A stretch of DNA of 64,000 nucleotides from Limnephilus marmoratus (GCA_917880885.1 OU862923.1:29279770-29343769), one strand, 5' to 3'; positions 1 to 11,632 are shown, numbered from the stretch's first letter. Notes: generated from the letters alone by a model not told the origin. Translations and numbers: made by a program.

Positions 1-296
1 TAAAGTGTGTAAAGTTAAATTACCCGACATCTGAATACCAAGTCAATAAATCAGATAATATCTAGGTACATGTTTCTGTAGTTGCGGATTCAATAACTTT
101 GTAGCGAATCGTTTATAGATTTCTTTATCAGACGAGTTCCAGTAGGCACTGTTGTTGTGAGACCATTTATGTGATAAGAATGTGGTTAACCTACAGAACA
201 GAACTCTTTCTTGGCGTTCATCTCACTAAGGTGGATAACATCCTGTTAATCTGTACCAACTATAAATGATGTCTGATAACGGAATCTTTTTTTACA

Positions 297-1016
297 TTAA
301 GAGGACATTACCAGAGAAAACCGGAAATACGTCATTTTCAAAAAAGTTTTTAGACGTATTGACTCTTTTCCACAAAAAATTATAAATGAATTTCGAAAGA
401 TTGTTCTTTTATCTAGCATTCGTATGTAATAAATTTTGAGAATTTTTTTCATTTTTAGTATAATAAGGTTATTCCATAGGTCGTTGGCAGATTTGTTCAA
501 TTTTCAAAAAAGTTTTTGTATTATACCACACACATTTCAAATAATATAATCATGCAGTAAAATAAATCAATACATTATCTAGCAAACGCATGTTTTAGAA
601 ATTTAATTTTAGTTTCAATAAAATCATTAAAAAATATGTACATACATGTGTTTCAGGACGAAAATTGGTCCATTTGTGTATTTATTTGCGCACTTACAAA
701 CTAACATATTTCAGATTTTTTTAACATTCTTATTAAATTTAGACATTTTTGAAAAATGACAAATACTTATAATCAAAAAATAACTACAAAAAGTACATTA
801 TTTTAATAGTTTTATCATCACGCCTTTCAGCATTTTTGGATGAAGGTATAAATTAAAGCTAATTTGAATTGAAATAAATTCGATATTGAGTTAAAATTTA
901 AAAAAGCTGGTAGGGATAATAATTAATCTTTCTCATTGTAACCGCCCTGCACGATCGTAAGAACAACTTTCGACGAAATGTGGATTTTCGTCCGCTGGCT
1001 GGTTCAACGCTCTTAA
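297..1016 (+). mobile_element. TTAA-flanked non-autonomous DNA element, copy 1
   Basis: Outer ends read TTAAGAGGACATTACCAG and (reverse complement) TTAAGAGCGTTGAACCAG, so the element has imperfect terminal inverted repeats beginning at TTAA. The same ~720 bp unit recurs at 3004 (damaged), 9276-9997 (inverted) and 43781-44674. It has no coding capacity. The copy at 43781 sits in a LINE reading frame that closes perfectly over a single TTAA, so TTAA is the target-site duplication. TTAA targeting is typical of piggyBac-group transposases, but the ends do not start with the usual CCC, so the superfamily is inferred. Confidence 0.75.
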
Positions 1017-1504
1017 CTCCACACAGGAGTAGGGTTCCCAGATCAAACGTGAATTTCTGCAAAAAAACTGGGCCTTAGATTACTTTCCATCCCAAACATG
1101 TGTTAAGAAGTAACAATTTTAAAGAGTTGATCGAAGCTGCTGCGTTCAGACTAGCGCTCTTTCCCGAGATCGCTTTGACCCCGCGGGGAAAAGATTGCCG
1201 ACTGAAAGTGATATTGATGTAAACTGTTGAACCGTTAATTTCTCTTTTAACCACGATAATGTAGGTAATAAGTATGATGTACAATTGTGTACAAAAGCGG
1301 AAGGCTAAACAACGCTGGGTAATATCACTGCCATAGAAGAATGAAAACAATAATAATATGTAATTTAATTGCGCAAAGCTTGTTCGTACCAGTGAAAGTA
1401 CGTAATTCCACGCATAAATTTGCATTAACATGCAGGCTGCTGTCTAGGCATCAGTGAGACTTGCATATTTAACAAGTCAACACGACCCTTATACATATTT
1501 ATGA
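1017..1504. other. Unassigned A+T-rich DNA
   Basis: No recognisable element. Reading frames here have no family signature. Confidence 0.5.
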
Positions 1505-1665
1505 TTAGCTGACCCGGCCACGCGTTGCTCTGGCTAATTAAACACAACGCCATCTGCTGGATGGTTATCCAACCTTTATAACCACCACCATCTTTGAGTT
1601 CATCGCGAAGAGACAGACGGACGCCGCGAAGGACGTTAATTTATAATACGTAGAGATGGAGCGAA
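1505..1665 (-). mobile_element. Internally deleted Helitron-like element
   Basis: Read on the minus strand it starts with the CTCTACGTATTATAAATTAA type of 5' end, goes directly into the AGATGGCGTTGT 3' region and ends in GCGTGGCCGGGTCAGCTAA. The complete relative at 28783-29135 has the same start and the same end (CTAGT). Most of the interior is missing. Non-coding. Confidence 0.65.
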
Positions 1666-1789
1666 AGATTATAATAATGTGCATGAAATGCTTGAGGTAA
1701 CTAACGTATTTAAGTTGATAAGGATTAATACTGTATCAGTCTAAATAAATTTCCAATTACCGCATTGTACGTGACCATTTTTTTGACAG

Positions 1790-1848
1790 AATGGGTATGG
1801 TAAGACAGACGACGTGGAGGACTTTAAATTATAAAATGTAGAGATAGT
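1790..1848 (-). mobile_element. Helitron-like 5' end fragment
   Basis: On the minus strand, CTCTACATTTTATAATTTAA followed by AGTCCTCC and GTCTGTC matches the first ~60 bp of the Helitron-like copies at 28783 and 29136. Confidence 0.5.
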
Positions 1849-2254
1849 AAGCTATCCGTAAAAGATAGTGTGATATATGCAATTATATCCATATAGTAAT
1901 TCGGAAATGTTCGGGTCCGCCGAACGTTGCCGAAAGGGCTTACGAGCCGGGACAGCGCGCTAGTCTGTGGCGGCTGCCACTTGCCAGATCCATTCTAACT
2001 TCCGTTATAATCAGTCGCTACCGAGACAAATAATATACTACTTATTGAATCTATTGTACATTACAATAAAGAACGAAGAACTTACGTTTAACTATTTATT
2101 ATTATTGTGTGGCAAGTAAGGCCACAATAAAAGAACATCACAGATAGATATATGCCATCGCGAACTTTTTTGTAGATCTATAAAAGAGGAATATCCCACC
2201 ATGCATTGTTTTGTTATATCTCAGAGGAATTAGGCAGTGTTTTCGATGAAAGCT
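1849..2254. other. Unassigned; short GC-rich patch and a polyA-signal-like stretch
   Basis: Positions 1910-2000 are clearly richer in G+C than the surroundings, followed by AATAAAG at about 2064. This could be the remains of an LTR or LINE end, but there are no paired ends or coding signature to support that. Confidence 0.25.
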
Positions 2255-2425
2255 CCCAGGCGGCTTGACTTTTGATAACAATTATCGTTATTTTTCAACC
2301 AATTTACACATAACCTTGACAAATTATATACCCAAACCTTTCCCACGAATCACTCTATCTATTGGTGAAAAACGCATGAAAATCCTTTCAGTAGTTTTTA
2401 ACAGACAGACGACGCAGAATTTCGC
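2255..2425 (-). mobile_element. Helitron-like internal fragment
   Basis: The minus strand carries the same internal sequence as the element at 28783: GTCTGTCTGTT, TTTCACCAATAGATAGAGTG and ATAATTTGTCAAGGTT in that order. Neither terminus is present. Confidence 0.55.
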
Positions 2426-3003
2426 TGTATTAAAATACAGCAGAAATTTTTTTTTTTAATACAACGCAAATGTTTCACCCCAGCCAGAAGTACTCATATA
2501 ATGGTACACTAGAGTAGATAAAAATATTTTTGTTTTTAATTCAAGGTAAAAGGGCTTGACATTTTAGGAAACGTAAATTACTTTAATTTTGTTTAAAACT
2601 GAATTTTTGCTGATAAGATTTGAAATGTCAATATTGACGTGGGTTTTCCCCTGAATTTTGTTAAGCAACTTTGTTATGATACCTACGATACAAACATGTT
2701 TTTACAACTTATTTATGACTGGAATTTGGTATTTTGTGATAACATACTAATTTCGGTTGTCATGCGTAAAATTATTGAAGTTTAACGAATTTTGAATTTT
2801 CAAATTTGGTACTAATAAGTTTAAATTAATTAATCATACCAGACAAGCACAAAAGTGGTAAAAAAAATATTAATTGATAATTCTTTATTTGAAATGTGTA
2901 TTACTTTTTTTTAATGTTTGACAGATGTCGTAATTTTTCAATTTATTCATTAAGTAAATTTCTTCTTTTGAAAAGCAACGATCCTGAGGCAAATATTATT
3001 TTT
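2426..3003. other. Unassigned A+T-rich DNA
   Basis: Nothing recognisable apart from homopolymer-rich A+T sequence. Confidence 0.5.
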
Positions 3004-3868
3004 TTAAGAGGGAATAACCAGATAAAACCGGAAATATGTCATTTTTAAATCAAATTTTAGATGTATTGACTCTTTTCCACAAAAAATTATAAATTGATTT
3101 CGAAAGACTGTTCTTTTATCTAGTAAAGCTCCGTTTTAAATTTAGAGAAAATGTGTTTAGTTTTAGTACAATAAGGTTTTACCGTAAGGTTTTACCGTAA
3201 CAACAAATTTTGAATTTATACAACACACATTTCAAATTATATATATAATCTTAATTCTGCAGTAATAAATAAATCAATAAATTATCTGGGAAAGCTATGT
3301 TTCAGACTTTTAATTTTAGGTAAAATAAAATCATTTTAAAAATGGTTCGCACACGTGTTTTGTGACGAAAATACTTCAGTTTGTCTATTTATTTACGGTC
3401 TTACAAACAAATATATATGTAAGATTTTTTTTACATTCTTATTTTGCTTAGAAATTATTGAAAAATTATAAATACTTATGATCAAAAAATAATTACAAAA
3501 GGTACATAATTTTAATAGTTTTATCATCACGCCTTTCAGCATTTTTGAATGTAGGTATAAATTAAAGCAAATTTTGAATGAAATAAAATCGATATTGAGT
3601 ACGGTGAATAATTAATCTTTCTCATTGGAACCGCCCTGTATGATAGTGAGAACATCTTTCGACGAAGTGTAATTAATGGATACCCTTAATACTTTCAGTT
3701 TCACAAATCCTACATTTATAATCTAATTAAAGTACAAATTAAAGCAAATGTTGAATGAAATAAAATCGATATTTAGTTATTATTTTTAAAAAGCTGGTAC
3801 GGAGAATAATTAATCTTTCTCATTGGAACCGCCCTGTACGATAGTTAGAACATCTTTCGAAGAAATGT
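3004..3868 (+). mobile_element. TTAA-flanked element, copy 2 (rearranged)
   Basis: The left end TTAAGAGGGAATAACCAG and the body follow the family to about 3675, where the right terminus is missing. A second partial 3' segment of the same family (AAATTAAAGCAAATGTTGAA through GCCCTGTACGATAG) occupies 3736-3868. More diverged than the copies at 297, 9276 and 43781, so probably older. Confidence 0.6.
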
Positions 3869-4336
3869 AATGATGAATATATACGTGAAATCCTATTTAG
3901 ATACTATTTTGATTAATGTTTACGACGAATCGGCTTACAGTATGAACATCAAAAAATATGCTACGTATGAATCGAAGCTTTTACTAGCTTTTCTATGTAT
4001 TGGAATTACAATAAAATTATTATTTACGTAACAAAAAATATAAGCGTAAACCACTAAAAAAAATATTTTTCCATGACTTAACTATGAAGTAATACTAGAA
4101 ACAATTTTAAAAAAATACCCCTTTATGGCTAAGACTATTTTTGAGGTTTTCCATGTTCTAACTTTTTTTCGTTCTTACAAAATTATGCACAAAATAAATA
4201 AAAATCACTTTTTCGCTTACTAGCCTCGTGCAAAAAGACGCTCGTTTTTAAAATTTTGCAGGCATGAGATTCGAAATATTTCTAGCGTTTATATTCCTCT
4301 TAATACTTTCAGTTTCACAAATCCTACATTTATAAT
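3683..4336 (+). repeat. Direct repeat pair of ~40 bp
   Basis: CTTAATACTTTCAGTTTCAC followed by AAATCCTACATTTATAATC occurs at about 3683-3721 and again at about 4297-4337. The ~575 bp between them holds the second TTAA-element fragment and unassigned A+T-rich DNA, so the pair may mark a local duplication or a repeat boundary. Confidence 0.6.
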
Positions 4337-4679
4337 CTCCCGTAATTTTCCACGGGTCTGCGCTAGTAATGTGATAATATCGAGTGCAGTATTTTCTCCC
4401 AGTCTTTCAGTAATCCGCGTGCCACTGTGACTGTTAATCATTGTTTAAATCCACTCCTGAAAGTAGTTGAACTACTCTCTATTCTGCTGCTTGGAGAGAG
4501 CACTGGTGACTTTCTTTCAATGTGCAACAGGTTCCTTACACGATGAACTTAATGGCAAAATAATATGATGAATGATTCTATTTATTGTATATTTTTTTAG
4601 CTTTGCAATAATAGGTATGTATTGTGTTGGACAAACAGATATTAACTAAAGTAAATAACTGAATGGTCTTCTTCTTCCT

Positions 4680-4945
4680 TGAGCTGTCCCAACTCATTGC
4701 CTAGGTAGGCTGTTGGGGTCGGCTCTTCTCGTTCTCAGGTTGTAATTTCTCCTGTTCTGGGTATCGCCTTCCAGGCCGTTTTTCTGAAGAATTTTGGCGC
4801 ATTGAGTCATCCAGGAGTTCTTTGGTCTTCCTCTGGATGACTGTCGATGAAGCTCCATAGACATTGCCTGCCTCACTGTGTGGTCCGATGGTCTCCGTCT
4901 TATGTGTCCATACCATGTCAACTGTCGTTCCTCCAGCTTACTATA
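4680..4945 (-). pseudogene. RTE-like LINE, C-terminal fragment
   Basis: The minus-strand frame reads RQLTWYGHIRRRPSDHTVRQ, then a basic RGRPKNSWMTQC segment and a short tail ending NSLPRQ-stop. The order WYGHI(R/L)RR, xRGRPKxxW(L/M)D is characteristic of the domain after the reverse transcriptase in RTE-type non-LTR retrotransposons. Only about 80 codons remain; the catalytic part is absent, so this is a dead 5'-truncated copy. Clade assignment is by motif only. Confidence 0.7.
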
Positions 4946-5230
4946 ACTGAATGGTGCGAGAGGTATTATACTTGTACATTTATGCTGGGAGAAAATATAA
5001 TGATATTATTATTGACAGCTTAACCCACAGATCTGGACACTTTCATGTGCCACGACCCATGACATCTGTAAATATGTGACTACCAGATTTGGTTTGCTAT
5101 ATCATAGAGCCTTTGTGATGAAACATTTTTACGTAAGTAATATATAATGATCTTAATGATAGTATAGTTATTATCGTGCTTTATTTATCAGGTGATATTT
5201 CACAAAACGTCATCATATATAACTAACTAA

Positions 5231-5287
5231 AGATGGGTTGTTTCAAAAAAAATTTAAGATCTGTGAAAGTGGAAACAACCAATTCTT
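5231..5287. mobile_element. Very short MITE-like inverted repeat
   Basis: GATGGGTTGTTTC at the left and GAAACAACCAATTC at the right resemble the termini of the MITE family at 39928 and 50673, with only about 30 bp between. Probably a deletion derivative. Confidence 0.3.
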
Positions 5288-6214
5288 AGTAGTAGTCGGT
5301 ATGACAAACGAGCATTTCTTTCGAAGTTTTGGTTTTACGTAACAGACTAGGTAATTCTGTCTAATACAAAATGGAATTTATTTGTTCTCTCTAACATTGA
5401 GTACCTAACTATGATATGATTGCATTAGTTTGGTTAATTAAGGTATGTGACTTGTTAAAATGAACGAGTTAAGCTCCCATATACCACATAGCACCACAAC
5501 AGGAATATGTACTAATATAAAATGTGTAATTATTTTGAGGTGTTCCCACACTAAAAATACCTTCACGTATCTATAAAACCAAAATAAATTTCTTAAAGTG
5601 TTAAAAACTCAACACGGCATTCATTCAGGTACAATATAAAAGTGTGAAGTATTCGATAATCAACCGTCCAAGAAACGAGATCATTATATTATCTATGTTG
5701 GATTCTAGAACAGTCTCTAAACAATGTAAATTCACTCCCAGACTCAAGTTTACTCGATTGAAGGATCGATAAATATGTTTGTGGTAATGGCCGTACAGAA
5801 CCCTTGGTATGTGAGAAAAAAAAACAAAACAAAAAAGATTCCCCCGTCTGGGTAGACCCAAACCCTAAGCATTGAATAGGGTTGTTTAGTAGAGGCCCAG
5901 GTCACCGACCCTGCGGTACCCTTGATATTGCTTCATTTTGATTCATCTATACTCCAATCTTCTGGTTAACAGGTCTGTTTAGAATATGATAAACGGCTTC
6001 AGATTTGAATAACTCCCCGTGTATTTATTACCTTCTGCGTTAAGTGGAGATTTCAAGACTTAATCGTCAGTTTACTAGGCTATAAAAATCAATTAACACA
6101 TTGTTGTTCGCTGTAGCTATGTGGATAAACTTTTAACTCCCAATTCAGTTTTATGTCCATTCATTAGAATTGAATTGTATGTATTAGAAATATTTCAAAT
6201 ATCATTTTATGATT
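5288..6214. other. Unassigned A+T-rich DNA
   Basis: No repeat termini, LINE motifs or structured RNA recognised. Confidence 0.5.
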
Positions 6215-6560
6215 ACGTCTGTGTGGTTCGTATGTTACACGGCCATAACCACAACCTTTTTATTGTATTTGTTGAAACTTTTGTAGATTTTCACCGTTAT
6301 ATCGTCGCTGCACACATAATATGAACAATGTGACGTTTTTGACGAAAATGAACTAAATATACAGTTTTTTTTAGTTTTTTTTTCTCCACCTTCTACAATA
6401 TGAGCCATGTAATAATAACCCATACTTAAGGAGATAGAAAAAGAATCATGTGCACACAGTCAAAATTTTGCATCTCAAAAAGAACAATGTGAACTTATTT
6501 TCCATGGTTCATATTAAATGTGCGCTTGTTTCCACATCTATGGTCACATGGTTCATAATC
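6215..6560. repeat. Cluster of TATGAACAATGTGAC-type motifs
   Basis: AATATGAACAATGTGACG at 6318, GAACAATGTGAAC near 6483, an ATATGAGCCATG variant near 6400, and the inverse forms CATGGTTCATATTA near 6506 and TCACATGGTTCATAAT near 6543. The same motif in both orientations, with the shared neighbour GTCGCTGCA, recurs at 8940-9215, so this is a dispersed repeat with internally repeated motifs. Family not recognised. Confidence 0.5.
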
Positions 6561-7400
6561 TACATCTGTGATTATACCAGGGTTGGGATGTCTAGAGAAA
6601 TTTCTTTAGATTTAGGGGAGAAAAATATTTTTTTAAGAAAAAGGGAAATCAGCACAGGTTTAGGGAAATTTCGAACTCTGCCCATTTTTTTAAGTTATAA
6701 TCTTTTTTTCCCGGTTAAGTACACAATTTCAGATGAAGGCATCGCTATTTAATGTATTGCTAATATTAGACCTTAACTGTTTAGGTACTCCATACACGTG
6801 TTTTTTCCTAAATATTGCCCATTACTAAAAACATTATTTCGTTTCAACTTAAATTTAAATTTGGTTTTGTTTTAATTTCAAACTGTAACATTTTTTTATT
6901 AGAAAATAATGCATTTAAAATATGAGTTGACACTCCACTAGCCGCCGCACTTTTATTAAGCACAGATTTTGAAAATTACATTACAACTAAATTACTGCAA
7001 GAAACAACTAATTATGTTTGGATAGATGATGGTAAAAGATGCATTAAAATTACATTTTTATTCAAAGTTCAAAATTTCCCATTTAAAACGATTCCTTTGG
7101 CGTCATTTAATTGCGTGAGTTCCATTTCAGTCAAAACATGTTTGAATTATAAATTATGTATTTTTTTTTTGTTTTTTAAAGAAAGACAAACATTCTCGGG
7201 TTATGAATAACCTGATAATATTTGAAAATTTCCAACTACCACCACAGAAATCGGAAAATGTTGCTTGTGTCGTGATGGAGCCAGCCGAAGAATCGAACAA
7301 TGTGACGCCTGGGTGAGACCCAAACACGATGCCAGCTCAACCGCTGACCGGACTTAGCTTACCCAAACTTTGAACCTAATAACCAATTTTTATAAGCTGA
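6561..7400. other. Unassigned A+T-rich DNA
   Basis: No recognised feature. Confidence 0.5.
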
Positions 7401-7402
7401 AT

Positions 7403-7680
7403 ACCTCAGAAGAGTCCCAACTACTCCCGCCTGGAGCCAGTGATACTATGGCATCCCCAATTTGGGTATGTTGTGATGCTGAAGATAAGTGGGGAGGGAA
7501 AGGTGATAGGGAGGAGGAAGATGAGGAAGTACCCGGATATTCAGATCTAGCCACCAAACATGGCTGAAGGAGCCATTTCAGTATCTTCGACTCTGAATTT
7601 TGTGGATGTAAACAGTTGTTTCTTGTAAAATTGTTAAAATGAAGTGTAATTTTTACCAAGAACCCAGTTGTAAGTTGTCA
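7403..7680 (+). mobile_element. Dispersed repeat family A, copy
   Basis: Shares with the copies at 11633 and 23822 the order AGAGTCCCAACT, CTGGAGCCAGTGA, TGGCATCCCCAATTTGGG, a purine-rich GGGGAGGGAAAGG segment and ATTCAGATCTAGCCACCAAA. One frame (SPIGVCCEAEGSGEGKE in the better copies) is open in several copies, but this follows from the low divergence of the repeat and no protein family is recognised. A SINE or non-autonomous retroelement is the likeliest class; not proven. Confidence 0.6.
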
Positions 7681-7786
7681 CAATGGACTTGCAGAGTGTA
7701 TTGTTATGTCCCAAACTACCGGCGTCTGCTGTAGGTATATTACAAACAGAAACTTCAACTGTTACGGTTACTGGTTTTAACTTTAA

Positions 7787-8125
7787 CTAGCAGAGCTCTA
7801 AGATTTTCTTGGCGCCAACGGCGTTCAGTCCTTCATTAATAGAGTTGCCTGCATTTACCCTTCTTTCGATATCTCTATCAGCCTTCTCATCTCTCGTAAA
7901 CATACTTCCCAAGTATACAAACTCATCCACCTGCTCCAAATACTCACAATCATTCACAACTATGTTGCACATTTTTTCATACTCTCCCTTTCAAATACCA
8001 TGACTTTAGACTTACTTACATTCATCATCAACTCATTCTTCATACATACTTCGTTCATCCTAGATACGAGAGACTGTAGGTCTTCCATACTGTTAGAAAT
8101 CTATACCGCATCATCATCAGAAGTC
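7787..8125 (-). pseudogene. Non-LTR retrotransposon reverse transcriptase fragment
   Basis: On the minus strand the region starts with DDAV, the end of the catalytic YADD box, then SMEDLQSLVSRMNEVCMK and NVSKSKVMVFER; after a frameshift near 7975 it continues with EFVYLGSMFTRDEKADRDIE and ends AKKILEL. The order (Y)ADDAVL, helix, N-x-x-K-(S/T)-K, then F-x-Y-L-G-S is the palm-to-thumb part of RTE/CR1-like reverse transcriptases. An in-frame stop follows DDAV. Its C-terminal partner lies next door on the opposite strand, so the locus is rearranged. Confidence 0.75.
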
Positions 8126-8335
8126 GGGGACGCCCGAGGAAGACATAGCACGACCAAGTGAATCAGATACTTGAGTCAGGCCTTGTGAAGAGTCGGAATA
8201 ATAGAAGAGCATGTATGAGACGATGTATGAATGTGAACGAGGCAAGAAGTGTTTGTCAAGATCGTGTTGTTTGGCGGTCCGTCCTCTCTGCCTACCCCTG
8301 CTGGAAACGGCGTGATGGTAAGTTAGTTAGTTAGA
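8126..8335 (+). pseudogene. RTE-like LINE C-terminal fragment, inverted to its neighbour
   Basis: The plus strand reads RSRGRPRKT-stop-HDQVNQILES, then NNRRACMRRCMNVNEARSVC and WRSVLSAYPC. The same C-terminus is at 40630-40870 (minus) and 22880-23035 (minus). The fragment starts exactly where the minus-strand RT fragment ends, giving a head-to-head junction inside what was one element. Confidence 0.7.
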
Positions 8336-8455
8336 GCTCTAAGATATTTTATAGATGGATTTTCTTCTGTATAAATATGGGTGTTGTGTCATCGAGATGA
8401 GTGTCATTAATATTTGGGAATGTTCAAATTAAAAGTTTCATTCATTCATTTTCAA

Positions 8456-8779
8456 TTTAGGAGGCAGGAATGGGTACCGCCGCCCCGGGAACCTTTATTG
8501 AATAACCAACACCTCTGCCATAGGTAACCAAAAGTGGTTCACTACGTTTGGTAATTTAGCACGGGTGCTCGGATTCATGGGGTGAGGTTTATCTAGGTCT
8601 TGGAGGTAGATGACCAGGACCCCAGATTCCTTCCCAACCCTTATACCCTTTTCCTTCCTAAAAAACTCCTCTCCTTCCTTTCCTAAAAAAACCTTCCACA
8701 CTGCATCCCCAAAGATGATATAGGCTCTGAGGAAACTATTTTTCTCAGGATCTCCTGTGTGGAACTCATGTAAAAAAAG
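8456..8779 (+). mobile_element. SINE-like element, internally deleted copy
   Basis: Head GGAGGCAGGAATGGGTACCG, then ACCAACACCTCTGCCATAGG, GGTCTTGGAGG, the CCCAGATTCCTTCCCA segment and a tail CACTGCATCCCCAAAGATGA ending in an A-run. About 100 bp of the full-length form (59431-59910) is missing after GGTCTTGG. The 3' tail matches the LINE 3' end at 58160-58250. Confidence 0.7.
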
Positions 8780-8939
8780 TATGTGTAATTTATACTTTTC
8801 CAAAATATATAAAATAATATAATACGAAATGCCACATCCTCTGCACACATTTATTTTGTAATAATAAATAGAGTCTCCCATTTAAAATATCTCCTTTAAA
8901 CAGAAGACTAGGGCCTGGTGGTCAGATTTGAATGAAATA

Positions 8940-9215
8940 TTTGGACAGCTGCTATTGAAAATGAACAATGTGACGAAAACTGTGCACAGAATATGAACCA
9001 TGTGAACAAAATCGCATTAAAATGCGATTTTCTAATATAAAATTATGAATATTTGCAAATAATGTTTTCATTAACTGAATAAAATAAGTTTTTCCATCTT
9101 TGTTCATAAATAGAATATTCGTTTTCCGTTTCGTTATTTTTTTAAACAGTTTTTATCGATTATCTCAGAATGTACTAAAGCTCACATTGTTCATATTATG
9201 TATGCAGCGACGATA
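8940..9215. repeat. Second cluster of TATGAACAATGTGAC motifs
   Basis: ATGAACAATGTGACG near 8960, AATATGAACCATGTGAAC near 8991 and the inverse TCACATTGTTCATATTATG near 9182, followed by GCAGCGACGATATA, the reverse of the GTCGCTGCA flank at 6304. Same family as 6215-6560. Confidence 0.5.
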
Positions 9216-9275
9216 TATACCTTTATTTTTAATTAGCTTTCGACCACAAATAATGATTTTTAATGATAAATAATA

Positions 9276-9997
9276 TTAAGAGCGTTTAACCAGCCAGCGG
9301 ATGAAAATCCACATTTCGTCGAAAGTTGTTCTTACGATCGTGCAGGGCGGTTACAATGAGAAAGATTAATTATTCTCCGTACCAGCTTTTTAAAATTATA
9401 ACTCAATATCGAATTTATTTCAATCCAAATTAGCTTTAATTTATACCTTCATCCAAAAATGCTGAAAGGCGTGATGATAAAACTATTAAAATAATGTACT
9501 TTTTGTAATTATTTTTTGATTATAAGTATTTATCATTTTTCAAAAATGTCTAAATTTAATAATAATGTTAAAAAATCTGAAATATATTAGTTTGTTAGTG
9601 CGCAAATAAATACACAAATGAACCAATTTTCATCAAGAAACACATGTACGTACATATTTTTTAATGATTTTATTGAAACTAAAATTAAAATTCTATAACA
9701 TGCGTTTGCTAGACAATGTATTGATTTATTTTACTGCATGATTATATGTATTATTTGAAATGGGTGTGGTATAATACAAAATCTTTTTTTGAAAATTTAA
9801 CAAATCTGCCAATGACCTATGGAATAACCTTATTATAATAAAAAATTTTAAAAAATCTCAAAATTTATTACATGCGAATGCTAGATAAAAGAACAATCTT
9901 TCGAAATCCATTTATAATTTTTTGTGGAAGAGCAATACGTCTAAAATCTGATTTGAAAATGACATATTTCTGGTTTTCTCTGGTAATGCCCTCTTAA
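9276..9997 (-). mobile_element. TTAA-flanked element, copy 3 (inverted)
   Basis: Begins TTAAGAGCGTTTAACCAGCC and ends GGTAATGCCCTCTTAA; the whole body is the reverse complement of copy 1 with few differences. Both ends keep TTAA. Non-coding. Confidence 0.75.
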
Positions 9998-10354
9998 TAA
10001 TTACAGGGTGTTTTGTATGGCGTCGTTTTCGTGAAGAAATCGCCAAAGGGACATTATTTGCTAATAGATGTTTTACAAAACAAATATTTGCAGTACATGT
10101 CTAGCAAAGCAAAGCAAATGTTTTTATAATGCAATTCTGATTCTGGTTACCCATATTGTTTTAAAATGAAACTTGATGGCAAAGATGTCATTGTTCCAGA
10201 TGTAGGTATTCGTTTCCCATTACATGTTGGCGGGGAATATGCTTACGCACACGAAAGTTGGTCTCCGATGTATTGCTACAAAACTATACATGCTTTCAGG
10301 AAAAAGTTTACAGGTGACTTGAACTGCTAAATTCACAAAATTTTGAAATATATA
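9998..10354. other. Unassigned A+T-rich DNA
   Basis: No recognised feature. Confidence 0.5.
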
Positions 10355-10760
10355 TGAACTAGCTGGTACCCGGCATGCGTTGCTATGCCATTTAATAAAT
10401 AAATTATTTCTCCCTGCTTGTCCTTTCCCATTCGTCCCGTTCCTCTTCCTTTCCCGCGTCCTCTTCCCCTCTCGCGATCTCACTCCGCCTCCTCCACTTT
10501 CCCTCTCCCTACTCCACTCCCCCGCTTCCCCGGTCCCCCGAACTCCCCCTTTCCGAGTTCCCCTCATCCCTCCTGAGTTCCCCCCCCCCCTCACTGGTTC
10601 CACTCCTCCACCCCTCCCGCGAACCTCCTACCCGAGTTCCCCTCCCCCCTCCCGCATTCAGTCACGGTACATTCAGTTTTCAAACAGCTCGCGTGCCAAC
10701 TATTGCAATTTTTTTATACAAATTTCATAATGCCAGAGCTCACCAGTAGTTTTTTACAAA
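10355..10760 (-). mobile_element. Helitron-like element with a G-rich purine strand
   Basis: On the minus strand the 3' end reads GCAACGCATGCCGGGTACCA then GCTAGTT, the GC-rich hairpin plus CTAGT of the Helitron-like copies at 28783-29434. Between about 10405 and 10660 the plus strand is nearly all pyrimidine, including a run of 10 or more C near 10572. The far side (CAAATTTCATAATGCCAGAG) matches 51790-51815, so the two loci share a family. Long open frames in this tract are low-complexity and not genes. Confidence 0.55.
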
Positions 10761-11512
10761 CCTTGTCCTAACAATAACGAACATAACAAAAAAAGAATTA
10801 TCCAATTTGGTGCAGTCGGTCGGAAGTTATGCGCGTACATACATTTCGGCGATTCATTTTTATTTATACATATAGAAGATAGATTTGCGTTTTTCGATAG
10901 CATACATAAAAGAGCTTTCACAACATAAAATAAAGTACCTACATAATACACAGCTTACAATATTATGTGCAATCTGTAAATTACACAAAATATTTTATAA
11001 TAATATGTAAATACAAAATGGTAATAGTCTCAAGCGCGCGAAATTCCACCGGAAATCATTATTCCGTTCCTTATTCAAAAATACCAACATGGCTGCCCAC
11101 ACGAAATAATAATTCGTACACATTCTAAAGGCGGGTTTTCACGAACTGCACCAGGGAATGTAGGTCAGATTTTAACTGCATTGTGCGTTTATCAACTCGC
11201 CGATGTTTACTAAAGCAAGCAAGTAAATGATCTTACTCAACTATACCTACGTGCAATGCAACGTAGTTTTTTTTATTATTATTATTAACGATAGATAACA
11301 TTTTATTGTCAAGAAAGCACGTAATGTCTTTCTATGGAATTTTAAAGAATGCAATAAAATGTTGATTGGTGCATAAATTGTAAAATTAAGATAAGATTTT
11401 TTTTTTAAACATTTTTTTTTTTTTGCTTTCATTTATCACGATCATGGTTTTATACGGTTTGGAGGTAAATAAGTCGCTAAGTCAATTTTAAATGGCAGGA
11501 TTCTCGTAGATT
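10761..11512. other. Unassigned A+T-rich DNA
   Basis: No element recognised. Confidence 0.5.
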
Positions 11513-11584
11513 GTCTGACGGCCTGCGTGGTCTAAGGCTCTTCACTCGCAATCCGAAGGTCACGAGACCGAATCCCGGCATGAC
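11513..11584 (+). tRNA. tRNA-like sequence, probably a relic or SINE head
   Basis: GCGTGGTCTAAGGC resembles a D-arm/A box, CTTCACTCGCAATCCGAAGG can form an anticodon-arm-like hairpin around CGC, and GAGACCGAATCCCGGCA resembles a T-arm/B box. The acceptor arms do not pair well and the T-loop lacks the usual GTTCRA, so I regard it as a degenerate tRNA-derived sequence rather than a functional gene. Confidence 0.3.
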
Positions 11585-11632
11585 AAATAAATTTTATTTG
11601 ATTAATTTGTGTTATTTCACAATTAATTAATT

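Noticed and set aside
1900..2110. Solo LTR of a retrotransposon
   Set aside because: AATAAAG is present but TG...CA ends, a target duplication and a primer-binding site could not be identified.
10380..10730. Long overlapping frames on both strands as proteins
   Set aside because: They arise from a C/T-rich tract without stops; the translations are Pro/Ser/Leu or Gly/Arg/Glu runs.
11513..11584. Functional tRNA-Ala gene
   Set aside because: T-loop and acceptor pairing are poor; treated as a tRNA-derived relic.
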